A stretch of DNA of 64,000 nucleotides. Source: Streptomyces sp. TSRI0107. Lineage in GTDB: Bacteria; Actinomycetota; Actinomycetes; Streptomycetales; Streptomycetaceae. This document shows positions 25,013 to 34,200 of this stretch, in pieces. Position 1 is the first letter of the stretch; the number at the start of each line of letters is the position of its first letter. The stretch is taken from NCBI RefSeq assembly GCF_001905845.1, contig NZ_LIVZ01000007.1, positions 372,001 to 436,000 of the forward strand, read 5' to 3'. The translations under genes and the position numbers were made by a program. The notes beneath the pieces are model-generated. The model did no database searches. It worked only from the letters and a program-made list of their open reading frames with translations, and had not been told where the DNA came from.

Positions 25013-25335
25013 GGAACCTCCCTTTAGCAGGATCTCTGCCTCAACCGTCGTACCAACTACGCGTGTTGACGGGAAGTGTTCATGCCAAGTCTTTTGCGAG
25101 CGTTCCCGTTTGGTTCCTGATCAGTTTCTGATCGCTTTTCAGACCATTACCGGTCGCTTCCGGACCGATCTCCCGACGCCCTCATGCGCCGCGTTTCGTG
25201 TGCATGACAGATTTGTTGACGGGTGCTCAACTCCCTTGTTTCCCCAGTCACGGGCACCTCACGCTGTTTCGCGTAACCCCCACAGACGCAGCGCCCCACC
25301 CGGGCGCGCGCCGCCAAGAGGAGGACTCCCTCGTA
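25013..25335. promoter_or_regulatory. Divergent promoter region of lipase and subtilisin genes
   Basis: 323 bases without a gene. TTGACGGG occurs twice on the plus strand (near 25065 and 25217), the second suitably placed as a -35 element for the protease. TGGCATGAAC on the minus strand (25078-25087) matches the AdpA consensus TGGCSNGWWY at 9 of 10 positions and lies about 70 bases before the lipase start. The protease ribosome site is AGAGGAGG. Both secreted enzymes may be under developmental control. Confidence 0.5.
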
Positions 25336-26541
25336 ATGGCACACCTGCGAAGCAAGAAGGTCCGGCTCGCCGCGATAACCAGCCTGGCGACCGCCGCCCT
25401 CGTGGGCGGGCTCACCGCCCTCCCCGCCCAGGCCGCCCCGGCCGAGGGCACCGTGCTCGCGGCCGGCTCCCCCACCGCGATCAAGGACAGCTACCTCGTC
25501 ACGCTCAAGAAGAGCGCCGGTCTCAAGGCCGCGTCCAGCGAGGGCAAGGATCTGATCGAGCAGTACGGCGGTTCGGTCAGGAAGACGTTCAAGAGCGCCC
25601 TGAACGGCTACTCCGCCACCCTCTCCGCGAGCGAGGCGAAGAGACTCGCCGCCGACCCGGCGGTCGCCTCCGTCGAGCAGAACCAGCGCGTCTCCATCGA
25701 CGCCACGCAGTCCAACGCCCCCTGGGGCCTGGACCGCATCGACCAGACCTCCCTCCCGCTGTCCGGGACCTACACCTACCCGGACAGCGCGGGCAGCGGT
25801 GTGACCGCCTACGTCATCGACACCGGCGTGCGCATCACCCACTCGCAGATCAGCGGTCGTGCCGTCAACGGCTACGACGCCGTCGACGGCGACACCACCG
25901 CCCAGGACGGCAACGGCCACGGCACCCATGTGGCCACCACCATCGCGGGCTCCACCTACGGCGTCGCCAAGAAGGCGAAGATCGTCGCCGTCCGGGTGCT
26001 GAACAACAGCGGCTCGGGCACCACCGCGGGCGTGGTCGCGGGCATCGACTGGGTGACGCAGAACCACTCCGGTCCCTCGGTCGCCAACCTCTCCCTCGGC
26101 GGCGGGGTCTCCACGACGCTGGACAACGCGGTGCGCAACTCCATCGCCAGCGGCGTGACCTACGCGGTCGCGGCGGGCAACAGCAACGCCAACGCGTCCT
26201 CGTTCTCCCCGGCCCGGGTCTCCGAGGCCATCACCGTCGGCGCGACCACCAGCACCGACGCGCGCGCCAGCTACTCCAACTACGGCTCGGTGCTGGACAT
26301 CTTCGCGCCGGGCTCCTCCATCACGGCGGGCTGGCACACCAGCGACACCGCGACCAACACCATCTCCGGCACCTCGATGGCGACCCCGCACGTCGCGGGC
26401 GCGGCCGCCGTCTACCTGGCGAACCACACCTCCGCCACCCCGGCGCAGGTCGCCTCGGCGCTGACCGCCGGCGCCACCACCGGCAAGGTCACCAGCCCCG
26501 GCAGCGGCTCTCCGAACCGGCTGCTGAAGCTGGTCCCGTGA
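25336..26541 (+). CDS. Secreted subtilisin-like serine protease (S8) with I9 propeptide
   Basis: 401 residues. The signal peptide (KKVRLAAITSLATAALVGGL to AQA) is followed by an I9 inhibitor propeptide (SYLVTLKKSAG to ASVEQNQRVSID), which folds and then is removed. The mature part begins near ATQSNAPWGLDRIDQ. The triad is Asp in AYVIDTGVR, His in GHGTHVATTIAG and Ser in SGTSMATPHVAGA. The size matches the S8A proteinase-K-like group. An ATG at 25336 follows AGAGGAGGACTCCC. A strong hairpin follows the gene. It is a general extracellular protein-degrading enzyme. Confidence 0.95.
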   Translation: MAHLRSKKVRLAAITSLATAALVGGLTALPAQAAPAEGTVLAAGSPTAIKDSYLVTLKKSAGLKAASSEGKDLIEQYGGSVRKTFKSALNGYSATLSASEAKRLAADPAVASVEQNQRVSIDATQSNAPWGLDRIDQTSLPLSGTYTYPDSAGSGVTAYVIDTGVRITHSQISGRAVNGYDAVDGDTTAQDGNGHGTHVATTIAGSTYGVAKKAKIVAVRVLNNSGSGTTAGVVAGIDWVTQNHSGPSVANLSLGGGVSTTLDNAVRNSIASGVTYAVAAGNSNANASSFSPARVSEAITVGATTSTDARASYSNYGSVLDIFAPGSSITAGWHTSDTATNTISGTSMATPHVAGAAAVYLANHTSATPAQVASALTAGATTGKVTSPGSGSPNRLLKLVP

Positions 26542-26567
26542 CACCCGCGTCACTGATGTGAAGCACG

Positions 26568-26600
26568 GTTCCCCGGAGGTGCGCCACGCCTCCGGGGAAC
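26568..26600 (+). terminator. Rho-independent-like hairpin after the subtilisin gene
   Basis: GTTCCCCGGAGG and CCTCCGGGGAAC form a perfect 12-bp stem with a 9-base loop, 26 bases past the stop. Confidence 0.75.
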
Positions 26601-26682
26601 ACCCGTCGCCGTCTTGACGGCTCCGTCGGCACTGGGTCACATTGAAGCCCGGCATCCGGCGCTTCGGGGGGCAAAGTCGCCA

Positions 26683-27129
26683 ATGCAGACCATCCGTGGC
26701 ACAACCGATCCAGGCGGAACAGATACGGCGGACGAGGCGGACGACGCCGAGCGGTCGCGGTCAGGACCGGGGAGGGACCTGACACCACTGCTCGCGGGCG
26801 CCGCCACCGCCGTCGGGGCGCTCGGCGCGTTCCTCGCACTCACCGGCTCGGGCTCGCCGCTGCGCGGCCCGTTCACCCTGTTCTTCCTGCTTGCGGCACC
26901 GGCCGCGGCGATCGCCGTCGCGCTCACCGGGCTGGAGCCCTTCGGCCGCGCCGTCGCCTCGCTGGCGGGCGCGGTCGTCGTCGACATGCTGGTGGCCCAG
27001 ATCCTGCTGGCCACGCACCACTGGTCGGTGCGCGCCGGGCTGGTGGCCGTGACCGTGTTCAGCGCCCTCGTTCTCCTGCTGGTTCCAGTGCGGCGGCTGC
27101 GCGGCCGCACGCCGAGAAGACAGGGCTAG
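26683..27129 (+). CDS. Small integral membrane protein of unknown function
   Basis: 148 residues. After a hydrophilic, acidic N-terminus of about 35 residues there are four predicted membrane segments: LLAGAATAVGALGAFLALTG, FTLFFLLAAPAAAIAVALTG, AVASLAGAVVVDMLVAQILLA and AGLVAVTVFSALVLLLVPV. The C-terminus is basic. No family is recognised. It is followed after 4 bases by the CelD-like gene and so looks like the first gene of the polysaccharide locus. An ATG at 26683 is preferred; upstream in-frame starts would run into the terminator region. Confidence 0.65.
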   Translation: MQTIRGTTDPGGTDTADEADDAERSRSGPGRDLTPLLAGAATAVGALGAFLALTGSGSPLRGPFTLFFLLAAPAAAIAVALTGLEPFGRAVASLAGAVVVDMLVAQILLATHHWSVRAGLVAVTVFSALVLLLVPVRRLRGRTPRRQG

Positions 27130-27133
27130 TGAC

Positions 27134-28231
27134 GTGGACATCAGCGTGTACCGCCCCGGCGAGCTGACCGCCGCCGACCGGGCGGAGTGGACCGCTCTGC
27201 AGGCCAAGGCGCATCTGCACGGCTCGCCGGAGCTGGCGAACCCCTTCCTGTCCCCGGAGTTCGCGCTCGCGGTGGGCCGCTACCGGCGTGGCGTACGGAT
27301 CGCGGTGGTCCGGGAGGGCGGCGAGCCGGTCGCGTTCCTGCCGTTCCAGCGGTCCGCCGCCGGGGTGGGCCGGGCGATCGGGCTCGGGGTCTCCGACGCG
27401 CAGGGCGTGGTGCACCGGCCGGGGTTCACCTGGGACGCCCGGGAACTGCTGCGGGCCTGCGGGCTCGCCGTCCTGGAGTTCGACCATCTGATCGAGGGAC
27501 AGCGGCCGTTCGCGGCCGGCGTCTCCGGCACCTTCCCGTCCCCGGTCATGGACGTCGACCAGGGCTACGACAGCTATCTCGCCGGGCTGCGGGAGCGCTC
27601 GCCGAAGTTCACCCGGACCACGCTCGCCAAGGAGCGCAAGCTGGGGCGGGACGCGAGCGGCGTGGTCTACGTGCACGACGAGCGGGACCCGGCCGCGCTG
27701 CGCACGCTCATGGGGTGGAAGTCGGCGCAGTACCGCCGTACCGGGCGCAGCGACCGCTTCGCTCAGGACTGGATCACCGATCTGGTCCGCCATCTCTTCC
27801 ACACCCGCACCGAGCGGTTCGCCGGAACCCTGTCGGTGCTGTACGCGGACGGCAGGCCGGTTGCCGCGCATTTCGGGCTGCGCAGCGAGCGGATCCTCGC
27901 CTGCTGGTTCCCGGCGTACGACCCGGCGTACGCCCGGTACTCCCCGGGCCTGATCCTGCATCTGCGCATGGCCGAGGCGGCCGCCGCCGACGGGGTCGCG
28001 TATCTCGATCTGGGCCGGGGCGAGAAGGAGTACAAGGACTCCCTGAAGACCCGGGACATCCGGGTGTCGGAGGGGTGGGTGACGCGCCGTCACCCGGTGG
28101 CGCTCGGGCATCGGGCACGCCGTGCCCCGGTGCGGGCACTGCGCAATGCCGTGGTGTCCCGGCCGGAGCTGTTCGAGCCCGCCGACCGGCTGCTGAAACG
28201 GGTGGGAAAGATCCGCTCAGGACGGCAGTAG
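27134..28231 (+). CDS. CelD/FemAB-like GNAT acyltransferase
   Basis: 365 residues, GTG start. The fold is the double-GNAT type found in CelD/BcsL proteins of bacterial polysaccharide loci: an N-terminal half (WTALQAKA, NPFLSPEFALAVGRYR, REGGEPVAFLPFQR) and a C-terminal acetyltransferase half (LSVLYADGRPVAAHFGLRSE, PGLILHLRMAEAAAADGVAYLDLGRGEKEYKDSL). Proteins of this group are thought to modify sugars or the growing polymer with acyl groups. It is one transcript with the preceding membrane protein. An 18-base inverted repeat lies 33 bases past its stop. Confidence 0.85.
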   Translation: MDISVYRPGELTAADRAEWTALQAKAHLHGSPELANPFLSPEFALAVGRYRRGVRIAVVREGGEPVAFLPFQRSAAGVGRAIGLGVSDAQGVVHRPGFTWDARELLRACGLAVLEFDHLIEGQRPFAAGVSGTFPSPVMDVDQGYDSYLAGLRERSPKFTRTTLAKERKLGRDASGVVYVHDERDPAALRTLMGWKSAQYRRTGRSDRFAQDWITDLVRHLFHTRTERFAGTLSVLYADGRPVAAHFGLRSERILACWFPAYDPAYARYSPGLILHLRMAEAAAADGVAYLDLGRGEKEYKDSLKTRDIRVSEGWVTRRHPVALGHRARRAPVRALRNAVVSRPELFEPADRLLKRVGKIRSGRQ

Positions 28232-28574
28232 TCGGTGGTAACGGGAAAAACAACAAAAACGTGAGGCCTGGTTCCAGGCCTTGCCATATGGACTCAATCG
28301 TCAATACCGTCGTACATCTCACTCGCATCGGACCATCATCCAGCGGACCAGGGGAGGGCTCAGGGCCGCGGTGGTGCCGGCGCGAGAGCGCGGTAGGGGG
28401 GTGCCGTGACCGGTCGGCGTGCGTACGCGTGCGCGGCCGGGGACGTGCCGCGCAACCGGCTGCCGTTTTCCGGCGCCGGTGGGTTTCGCCAGTGACACAA
28501 CCCCCCTTTCGAACCGGACAGACAACCGGGCCGCCCAGGGGCGGGCGGTCCACCGGACGAGAGGGACCAGACTC
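28232..28574. promoter_or_regulatory. Intergenic control region inside the polysaccharide locus
   Basis: 343 bases without a gene. It begins with an A-rich stretch (GGGAAAAACAACAAAAACG) and a perfect inverted repeat, AGGCCTGG-TT-CCAGGCCT (28264-28281), which could end the upstream transcript or bind a dimeric regulator. Further on it is GC-rich with the repeat-like GCGTGCGTACGCGTGCGCG. The promoter of the glycosyltransferase operon should lie here but no convincing hexamers stand out. Confidence 0.5.
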
Positions 28575-29396
28575 ATGAGCTCAGTACTGCGCCCGGTGAG
28601 CACGGGCCACGAGCCGGCCAGGAGCACCGCGTACCGGCCGATCTCCTCGCACCTGGCCATCGCGCCGCCGGTGAGCGTGGTGATCCCGGCCATGAACGAG
28701 GCGGAGAACCTTCCGTACGTCTTCAAGACCCTGCCGGACTGGATACACGAGGTCGTCCTGGTCGACGGCAACTCCACCGACGACACCGTCGAGGTCGCCC
28801 GTGAGCTGCGGCCCGGCGTGAAGGTCGTGCGGCAGCGCGGCAAGGGCAAGGGGGACGCGCTGATCACCGGGTTCGAGGCCTGCACCGGCGACATCATCGT
28901 GATGGTCGACGCCGACGGCTCGGCCGACGGCAACGAGATCGTGTCGTACGTCTCCGCGCTGGTCTCCGGCGCGGACTTCGCCAAGGGCTCCCGCTTCGCC
29001 AACGGCGGCGGCACCGACGACATGACGTTCGTCCGCAAGCTCGGCAACCGCGCCCTGTGCGCGGTCGTCAACCGGAAGTTCGGCGCCCGCTACACCGACC
29101 TCTGCTACGGCTACAACGCGTTCTGGCGGCACTGCCTGGACAAGATCGACCTCGACTGCACCGGCTTCGAGGTGGAGACCCTGATGAACATCCGGGTGGT
29201 CAAGGCGGGCCTGCGGGTGCAGGAGATACCGAGCCACGAATACCTCCGCATCCACGGCACCAGCAACCTCAGCGCCGTCCGCGACGGGCTGCGGGTGCTG
29301 CGCGTCATCCTGCGGGAGCGCTCCAACCGGCGGGCGCTGCGCCGCCGTACGCACGCCTCCCCGATGCTCGACGCGGTGCGGGGAGAGGCGTCTTGA
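28575..29396 (+). CDS. Family 2 glycosyltransferase (DPM1-like)
   Basis: 273 residues. GT-A fold motifs are clear: VSVVIPAMNEAENLPYVFKTL, VDGNSTDDTVEVA, GKGDALITGFEACTGDIIVMVDADGSADGNEI (the DxD metal site) and the acceptor loop DLCYGYNAFW. It resembles polyprenyl-phosphate sugar transferases, which charge a lipid carrier, though no membrane segment is present. An ATG at 28575 begins the mature domain after a 30-residue lead. Its TGA overlaps the TTG start of the next glycosyltransferase, so the genes are coupled. Confidence 0.9.
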   Translation: MSSVLRPVSTGHEPARSTAYRPISSHLAIAPPVSVVIPAMNEAENLPYVFKTLPDWIHEVVLVDGNSTDDTVEVARELRPGVKVVRQRGKGKGDALITGFEACTGDIIVMVDADGSADGNEIVSYVSALVSGADFAKGSRFANGGGTDDMTFVRKLGNRALCAVVNRKFGARYTDLCYGYNAFWRHCLDKIDLDCTGFEVETLMNIRVVKAGLRVQEIPSHEYLRIHGTSNLSAVRDGLRVLRVILRERSNRRALRRRTHASPMLDAVRGEAS

Positions 29397-30403
29397 GCGG
29401 TACGGGAAGCGGGGCTCCGGGCGGCCCCGGCATCTCCGTGGTCGTCTGCGTCTACACCGAGGAGCGCTGGGAGGACATCCTCGCGGCGGTCGCCTCGGTG
29501 CGGGCGCAGTCCCGGCCGGCCCTGGAGACCCTGCTGGTCGTCGACCACAACCGGGCGCTGCTGGACCGGCTGGAGCGGGAGTACAAGGAGGCCGAGGACG
29601 TGCGGGTGCTCGCCAACGCGGGCCCCCGCGGGCTGTCCGCCGGCCGCAACACCGGCATCGCCGCCGCGCACGGCGAGGTGATCGCCTTCCTCGACGACGA
29701 CGCCGTCGCCGAGCGGGACTGGCTGCGCCACTTCGCGGCAGCCTACGCCGACCCGCGGGTGATGGCGGTCGGCGGCCGTACGGTGCCGATCTGGGCGTCG
29801 GGCCGCCGTCCCGTGTGGTTCCCGGAGGAGTTCGACTGGGTGGTGGGCTGCACCTACCGGGGGCTGCCGCCCGGCCGGGTCCGGGTGCGCAACGTGCTCG
29901 GCGGCAACGCCTCGTTCCGCCGGATCGCCTTCGACGCGGCGGGCGGCTTCGCCACCGGCATCGGACGCGACGGCGACAAGCGCCCGCTGGGCTGCGAGGA
30001 GACGGAGCTGTGCATCCGGCTCACCCGGGCCGTGCCCGGCGCGGTGCTGCTGATCGACGACCGGGCGGTGATCCACCACCGGGTGCCGGCGGGCCGGGAG
30101 CGGTTCGGCTACTTCCGCACCCGCACGTACGCCGAGGGCCTGTCGAAGGCGCTGGTCGCCCGCAGCGTCGGCGCCGGCAAGGGGCTGGAGTCGGAGCGGC
30201 GGTACGCCACCCGGGTGCTGCCCGCCGGGGTGGCGCGCGGGCTGCGGGACGCCGTGCTGGCCCGGCCGGGCGGCGCGGGGCGGGCCGGGGCGATCGTCGC
30301 CGGAGTGCTGACGGCGGCCGGCGGGTACGTCGTGGGGAGTGTGCGGGCGCGCCGGGGCGGGACCGCGTTCTCCGTGGCGCCGATCGAGGGGGAGAGCGGA
30401 TGA
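29393..30403 (+). CDS. Family 2 glycosyltransferase
   Basis: 336 residues. The start is a TTG overlapping the previous stop (TTGA) with GGGGAGAGG ahead; no ATG or GTG fits. Motifs are ISVVVCVYTEERWEDILAAVASV, RGLSAGRNTGIAAAHGEVIAFLDDDAV (nucleotide-sugar and metal site), VRNVLGGNASFRR and the catalytic-type CEETELCIRL. A hydrophobic segment near the C-terminus (AGAIVAGVLTAAGGYVVGSV) probably anchors it. It likely adds a sugar to the lipid-linked repeat unit. Its stop overlaps the deacetylase ATG. Confidence 0.88.
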   Translation: MSGTGSGAPGGPGISVVVCVYTEERWEDILAAVASVRAQSRPALETLLVVDHNRALLDRLEREYKEAEDVRVLANAGPRGLSAGRNTGIAAAHGEVIAFLDDDAVAERDWLRHFAAAYADPRVMAVGGRTVPIWASGRRPVWFPEEFDWVVGCTYRGLPPGRVRVRNVLGGNASFRRIAFDAAGGFATGIGRDGDKRPLGCEETELCIRLTRAVPGAVLLIDDRAVIHHRVPAGRERFGYFRTRTYAEGLSKALVARSVGAGKGLESERRYATRVLPAGVARGLRDAVLARPGGAGRAGAIVAGVLTAAGGYVVGSVRARRGGTAFSVAPIEGESG

Positions 30404-31203
30404 CCGCCAAGACCGGTGTGCCGATCCTCATGTACCACGCGGTCGCCACCGACCCGAACGACGCCACCCGCGCCCTCTCCGTCGCCCCCGAGGCGTTCGC
30501 CGCCCAGATGGAGCTGGTCGGCGACCTGGGCCTGACCCCGGTGACCACCGCCGACCTGGCCGCCCGCTGGCGCGCCGGGCGCCCGCTGCCGAGCCGCCCG
30601 GTCCTGGTCACCTTCGACGACGGCTACGCGGGCGTCCACCGGCACGCCCTGCCGGTGCTCGCCAAGCACGGCTTCCCGGCGACGCTGTTCGTCTCCACGG
30701 GCTGGCTGCGGGGCCCGCACGACACCGGGGGCGCCCTGGACACCATGCTCGACTGGGACCAGGTGCGCGAACTGGCCGCCGCGGGCGTGGAGATCGGCGG
30801 GCACAGCCACAGTCATCCGCAGCTCGACCAGCTGGACGACGACGCGCTGCGCTTCGAGCTGACCCGCTGCCGCGACCTGGTCGCCGGTGAACTCGGCGCG
30901 CTCCCGCTGTCCTTCGCCTACCCGTACGGCTACTCCAGCCGCCGGGTCCGGCGGGAGGTGCGGGCGGCCGGGTTCGCCCAGGCGCTCGCCGTCGGCAACG
31001 AGCTGGCCCGGCGCCGCCAGGGGCCGTACGCGCTGCGCCGGGTCACCGTGCGCCGCGGCACCGGGATCGAGGAGTTCGCGCGACTGGTCGAGGGCCGCGC
31101 GATCGCCCGTACGTTCGCCACCGACCGTGCCCTGACCAAGGGGTACGCCGTGGTCCGCAGAGCCCGACAGGTCCGCCGGAAGGCCATCCGTTCCCGTGTC
31201 TGA
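30400..31203 (+). CDS. Polysaccharide deacetylase (NodB/CE4 family)
   Basis: 267 residues. The NodB motifs are present: TFDDGYAGV (metal-binding Asp pair), HSHSHPQL (two metal His) and SFAYPYGYSS. The family removes N- or O-acetyl groups from aminosugar polymers. There is no signal peptide, so it may act on lipid-linked intermediates inside the cell. It is translationally coupled to the preceding glycosyltransferase (ATGA), and its last 8 bases overlap the flippase gene. Confidence 0.9.
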   Translation: MTAKTGVPILMYHAVATDPNDATRALSVAPEAFAAQMELVGDLGLTPVTTADLAARWRAGRPLPSRPVLVTFDDGYAGVHRHALPVLAKHGFPATLFVSTGWLRGPHDTGGALDTMLDWDQVRELAAAGVEIGGHSHSHPQLDQLDDDALRFELTRCRDLVAGELGALPLSFAYPYGYSSRRVRREVRAAGFAQALAVGNELARRRQGPYALRRVTVRRGTGIEEFARLVEGRAIARTFATDRALTKGYAVVRRARQVRRKAIRSRV

Positions 31204-34200
31204 CACGACCACCGCAGCGCAGGCCACGACGTCCGCCGGACCGGAACAGGCGACGCCCGGGCGGCCGGGCGGCGGCCAGCTGTTCCGCAACGCCTACGCG
31301 CTGATGCTCAACACCGGGATCTCCGCGGTGCTGGGTCTCGGCTTCTGGCTGGCGGCCGCCCGCTACTACTCCGAGTCGGCGGTCGGCCAGGGCTCCGCCG
31401 CGATCGCCGCGATGAAACTCCTCGCGGGTCTGACCGCGGTGACCCTGACCGGTGCCCTGGCCCGGTTCATCCCGGTCGCCGGGCGCACCACCGGCCGGCT
31501 CATCTTCCGCACCTACGCGGGCAGTTCGCTGGTGGTGGCGCTGGCGGCCGGGGTGTTCCTGCTGACGCTGGACCTGTGGGGGCCGTCGTACGGCTTCCTG
31601 GACGGGCCGGTGAACGGGCTCGGGTTCGTCGTCGCGGTGATCGCCTGGAATCTGCTCACGCTGCAGGACGGGGTGCTGACCGGGCTGCGCAGCGCGCTGT
31701 GGGTGCCGGTCGGCAACACCGCGTTCTCCGCGGTCAAGCTGGGCCTGCTGGTCGCGTTCGCGGCGGCCGTCCCGACGACCGGCGTGTTCGTGTCCTGGGT
31801 GGCGGCGATCGCGGTGTCCGTGCTGCCGCTGGGCTGGCTGGTGTTCCGGCGGCTGGTGCCCCGGCATGTGGCGGCGACCGAGGAGCACGCGAGGCCGCCG
31901 TCGCTGCGGGAGGTGGGCCGGTTCCTCGCGGGCGACTACACCGGATCGCTGTTCTCGCTGGCCGTGGTCTACCTCGTCCCGGTGATCGTGGCCGCGCAGG
32001 TCAGCTCCGAGGACAACGCGTACTTCTACATCACCGCGACCATCGGCGGCACGGTCAACCTGCTCGCCATCAACATGGGCGCCTCACTGACCGTGGAGGG
32101 CTCGCACGACCCGGGCCGGCTCGCCGCCAACACCCGCGCGGCGCTGCGCCGGATGGCCAGGATCATGCTCCCGGTCTGCACCGTGCTGTTCTTCGGCGCC
32201 CCGTGGATCCTCGGCGTGTTCGGGGCGGGCTACGCGGACGCGGCCACGCCGCTGCTGCGCTGGTTCGCGGTCGGCGCGGTGCTGCGGGTGGTGATGGAGA
32301 CGTACTTCGCGGTGCTGCGCGCCCAGAGCCGTACGGCGGGACTCGCCTGGTTGCAGGGCCTGCTGTGCGCGCTGGTGCTCGGGCTGACGCTGCTGCTGCT
32401 CCCCCGGATGGGGCTGACCGGCGCGGGCGTCGCGGAGATCGTCAGCCTCGCGGTGATCGTGGCGATCGCCGCGCCCAGGCTGTACCGGACCGTCCGGGCG
32501 CTACCGTCCGGCGCCGGCCGCCCCGAGGTGACGGCGCCGGACGGAGACGTCGCCGACCCGCCGGCGCGCGAGGCCGGCGCCGCGCCCGCGGCCCGCCGCC
32601 GCGGCCCGGGCTGGGCGCTCGACACCGACACCCTCGCCCTCGGCGTCCACGTCGACTTCGACCATCTGGAACGCCGCCCGGACGTCCGCCCGGGGCCGGG
32701 CACACCACCGGCGGGCATCCCCGTTGCGGCCGACGCGGACGTGGACGCGCCGTTCGAACCGGAGGACGAGCCCCCGCACCGGACCGAGCAGCCGGAGATC
32801 TCGGAGAAGAAGGACGTGGCGCAGCCCGTGCAGCTCGCCGAAGCGGCGGCTCCGCCGCCCGCGCCGCCGGCGGGCCTTCGGCGGCGTCTGATGCCGACCC
32901 GCCTCGGCGTGGTCCTCGGCTGTCTGCTGATCGCCGCGCTGCTGCTGTACTGGGTGCCCGCCGCCCGGCTCGGCGAGGCCGACCTCGACCGGATGGGCGG
33001 ACTCGGGCTGATCTCCGTGCTGCCCGCCCCGACGCTGGTCGGCGCCGGACTGCTGGTGGTGGTGTTCGCCTCGTTGCTCTGGCTGGGGCGCGAGCACCGG
33101 GCGCTGCTGCTGGTGACCCTGCTGGCGACGGTGGTCTCGCTGCACGCGCTGCCCGCCGTCATCGAGACCGAGCCGCGGTTCGCGACCGCCTGGCAGCACC
33201 TGGGCTTCCTCGACCACATCGACCGGACCGGGACGGCCGTGCCCGACCTGGACGCGCGGTGGAGCTGGCCGGGCTTCTTCGCGGCGGCCGCGTTCGTCGC
33301 CGAGGCCTGCGGGGTCACCGACTTCACCGAGGTCATCCGCTGGTGGCCGACGGGCATCCAGCTGCTGTACCTGGCGCCGGTGGTCCTGCTGACCCGCTCG
33401 CTGCGGGCGAGCTGGCGGGCCCGCTGGACCGGCTTGTGGATCTTCGTGCTGAGCGGCTGGGTGGGCCAGGACTACTTCTCCCCGCAGGGCTTCACCTACC
33501 TCCTCTACCTGGTCTTCGTGGCGGTCCTGCTGGTGTGGTTCCGCGCGCCGCGCGTGATCTGGACGAGACTGCGGCCCGGCGAGGCGGAGGTCGAGCCGGC
33601 GAACCGGCGGCAGCGGGCGGTGCTGCTGCTGGTGGTGATCGGCCTGTTCATGGCGAGCGTGCCCGCCCATCAGCTCACCCCGTTCGTGATGCTGGGCGTG
33701 GTCACCGTGCTGGTCCTCGTCGGCCGCTGCGAACTGCGCGGGCTGCCCTTGCTGTTCGGGGTGGCGGTGGTGTCCTGGATCGGCTTCATGGCGGAGCCGT
33801 ACTGGTCGGGGCACTTCGACGAGATGTTCGGCGGGATCGGCGGGGTCGGCGGCAATGTCTCCTCGTCGGTGTCCGGCCGGATCGAGGGCGGCAGTTCCAC
33901 CCACAAGCTGGTGCTGTACGCGCGGGTGGCGCTGGCCGGCGGGGTGCTGGCGCTGGCCTGCTGGGGCTGGTGGCGGCGGCGCGAGCACCGCTACCGGGAG
34001 CGTGCGCTGCCGGTCCTCGCCTTCGTGCCGTTCCTCGGCTTCGGCATGCAGTCGTACGGCGGCGAGATGGCGCTGCGCGTGTTCATGTTCGCGCTGCCCG
34101 GCGCGGCTCTGCTGGCCGCCCTGGCGCTGTTCCCGCGCACCGGCGTCACCGCGAGGGAACGCGACCGGGACCGGGTCAGTCTCGCCCCGCTGGCGGCGCT

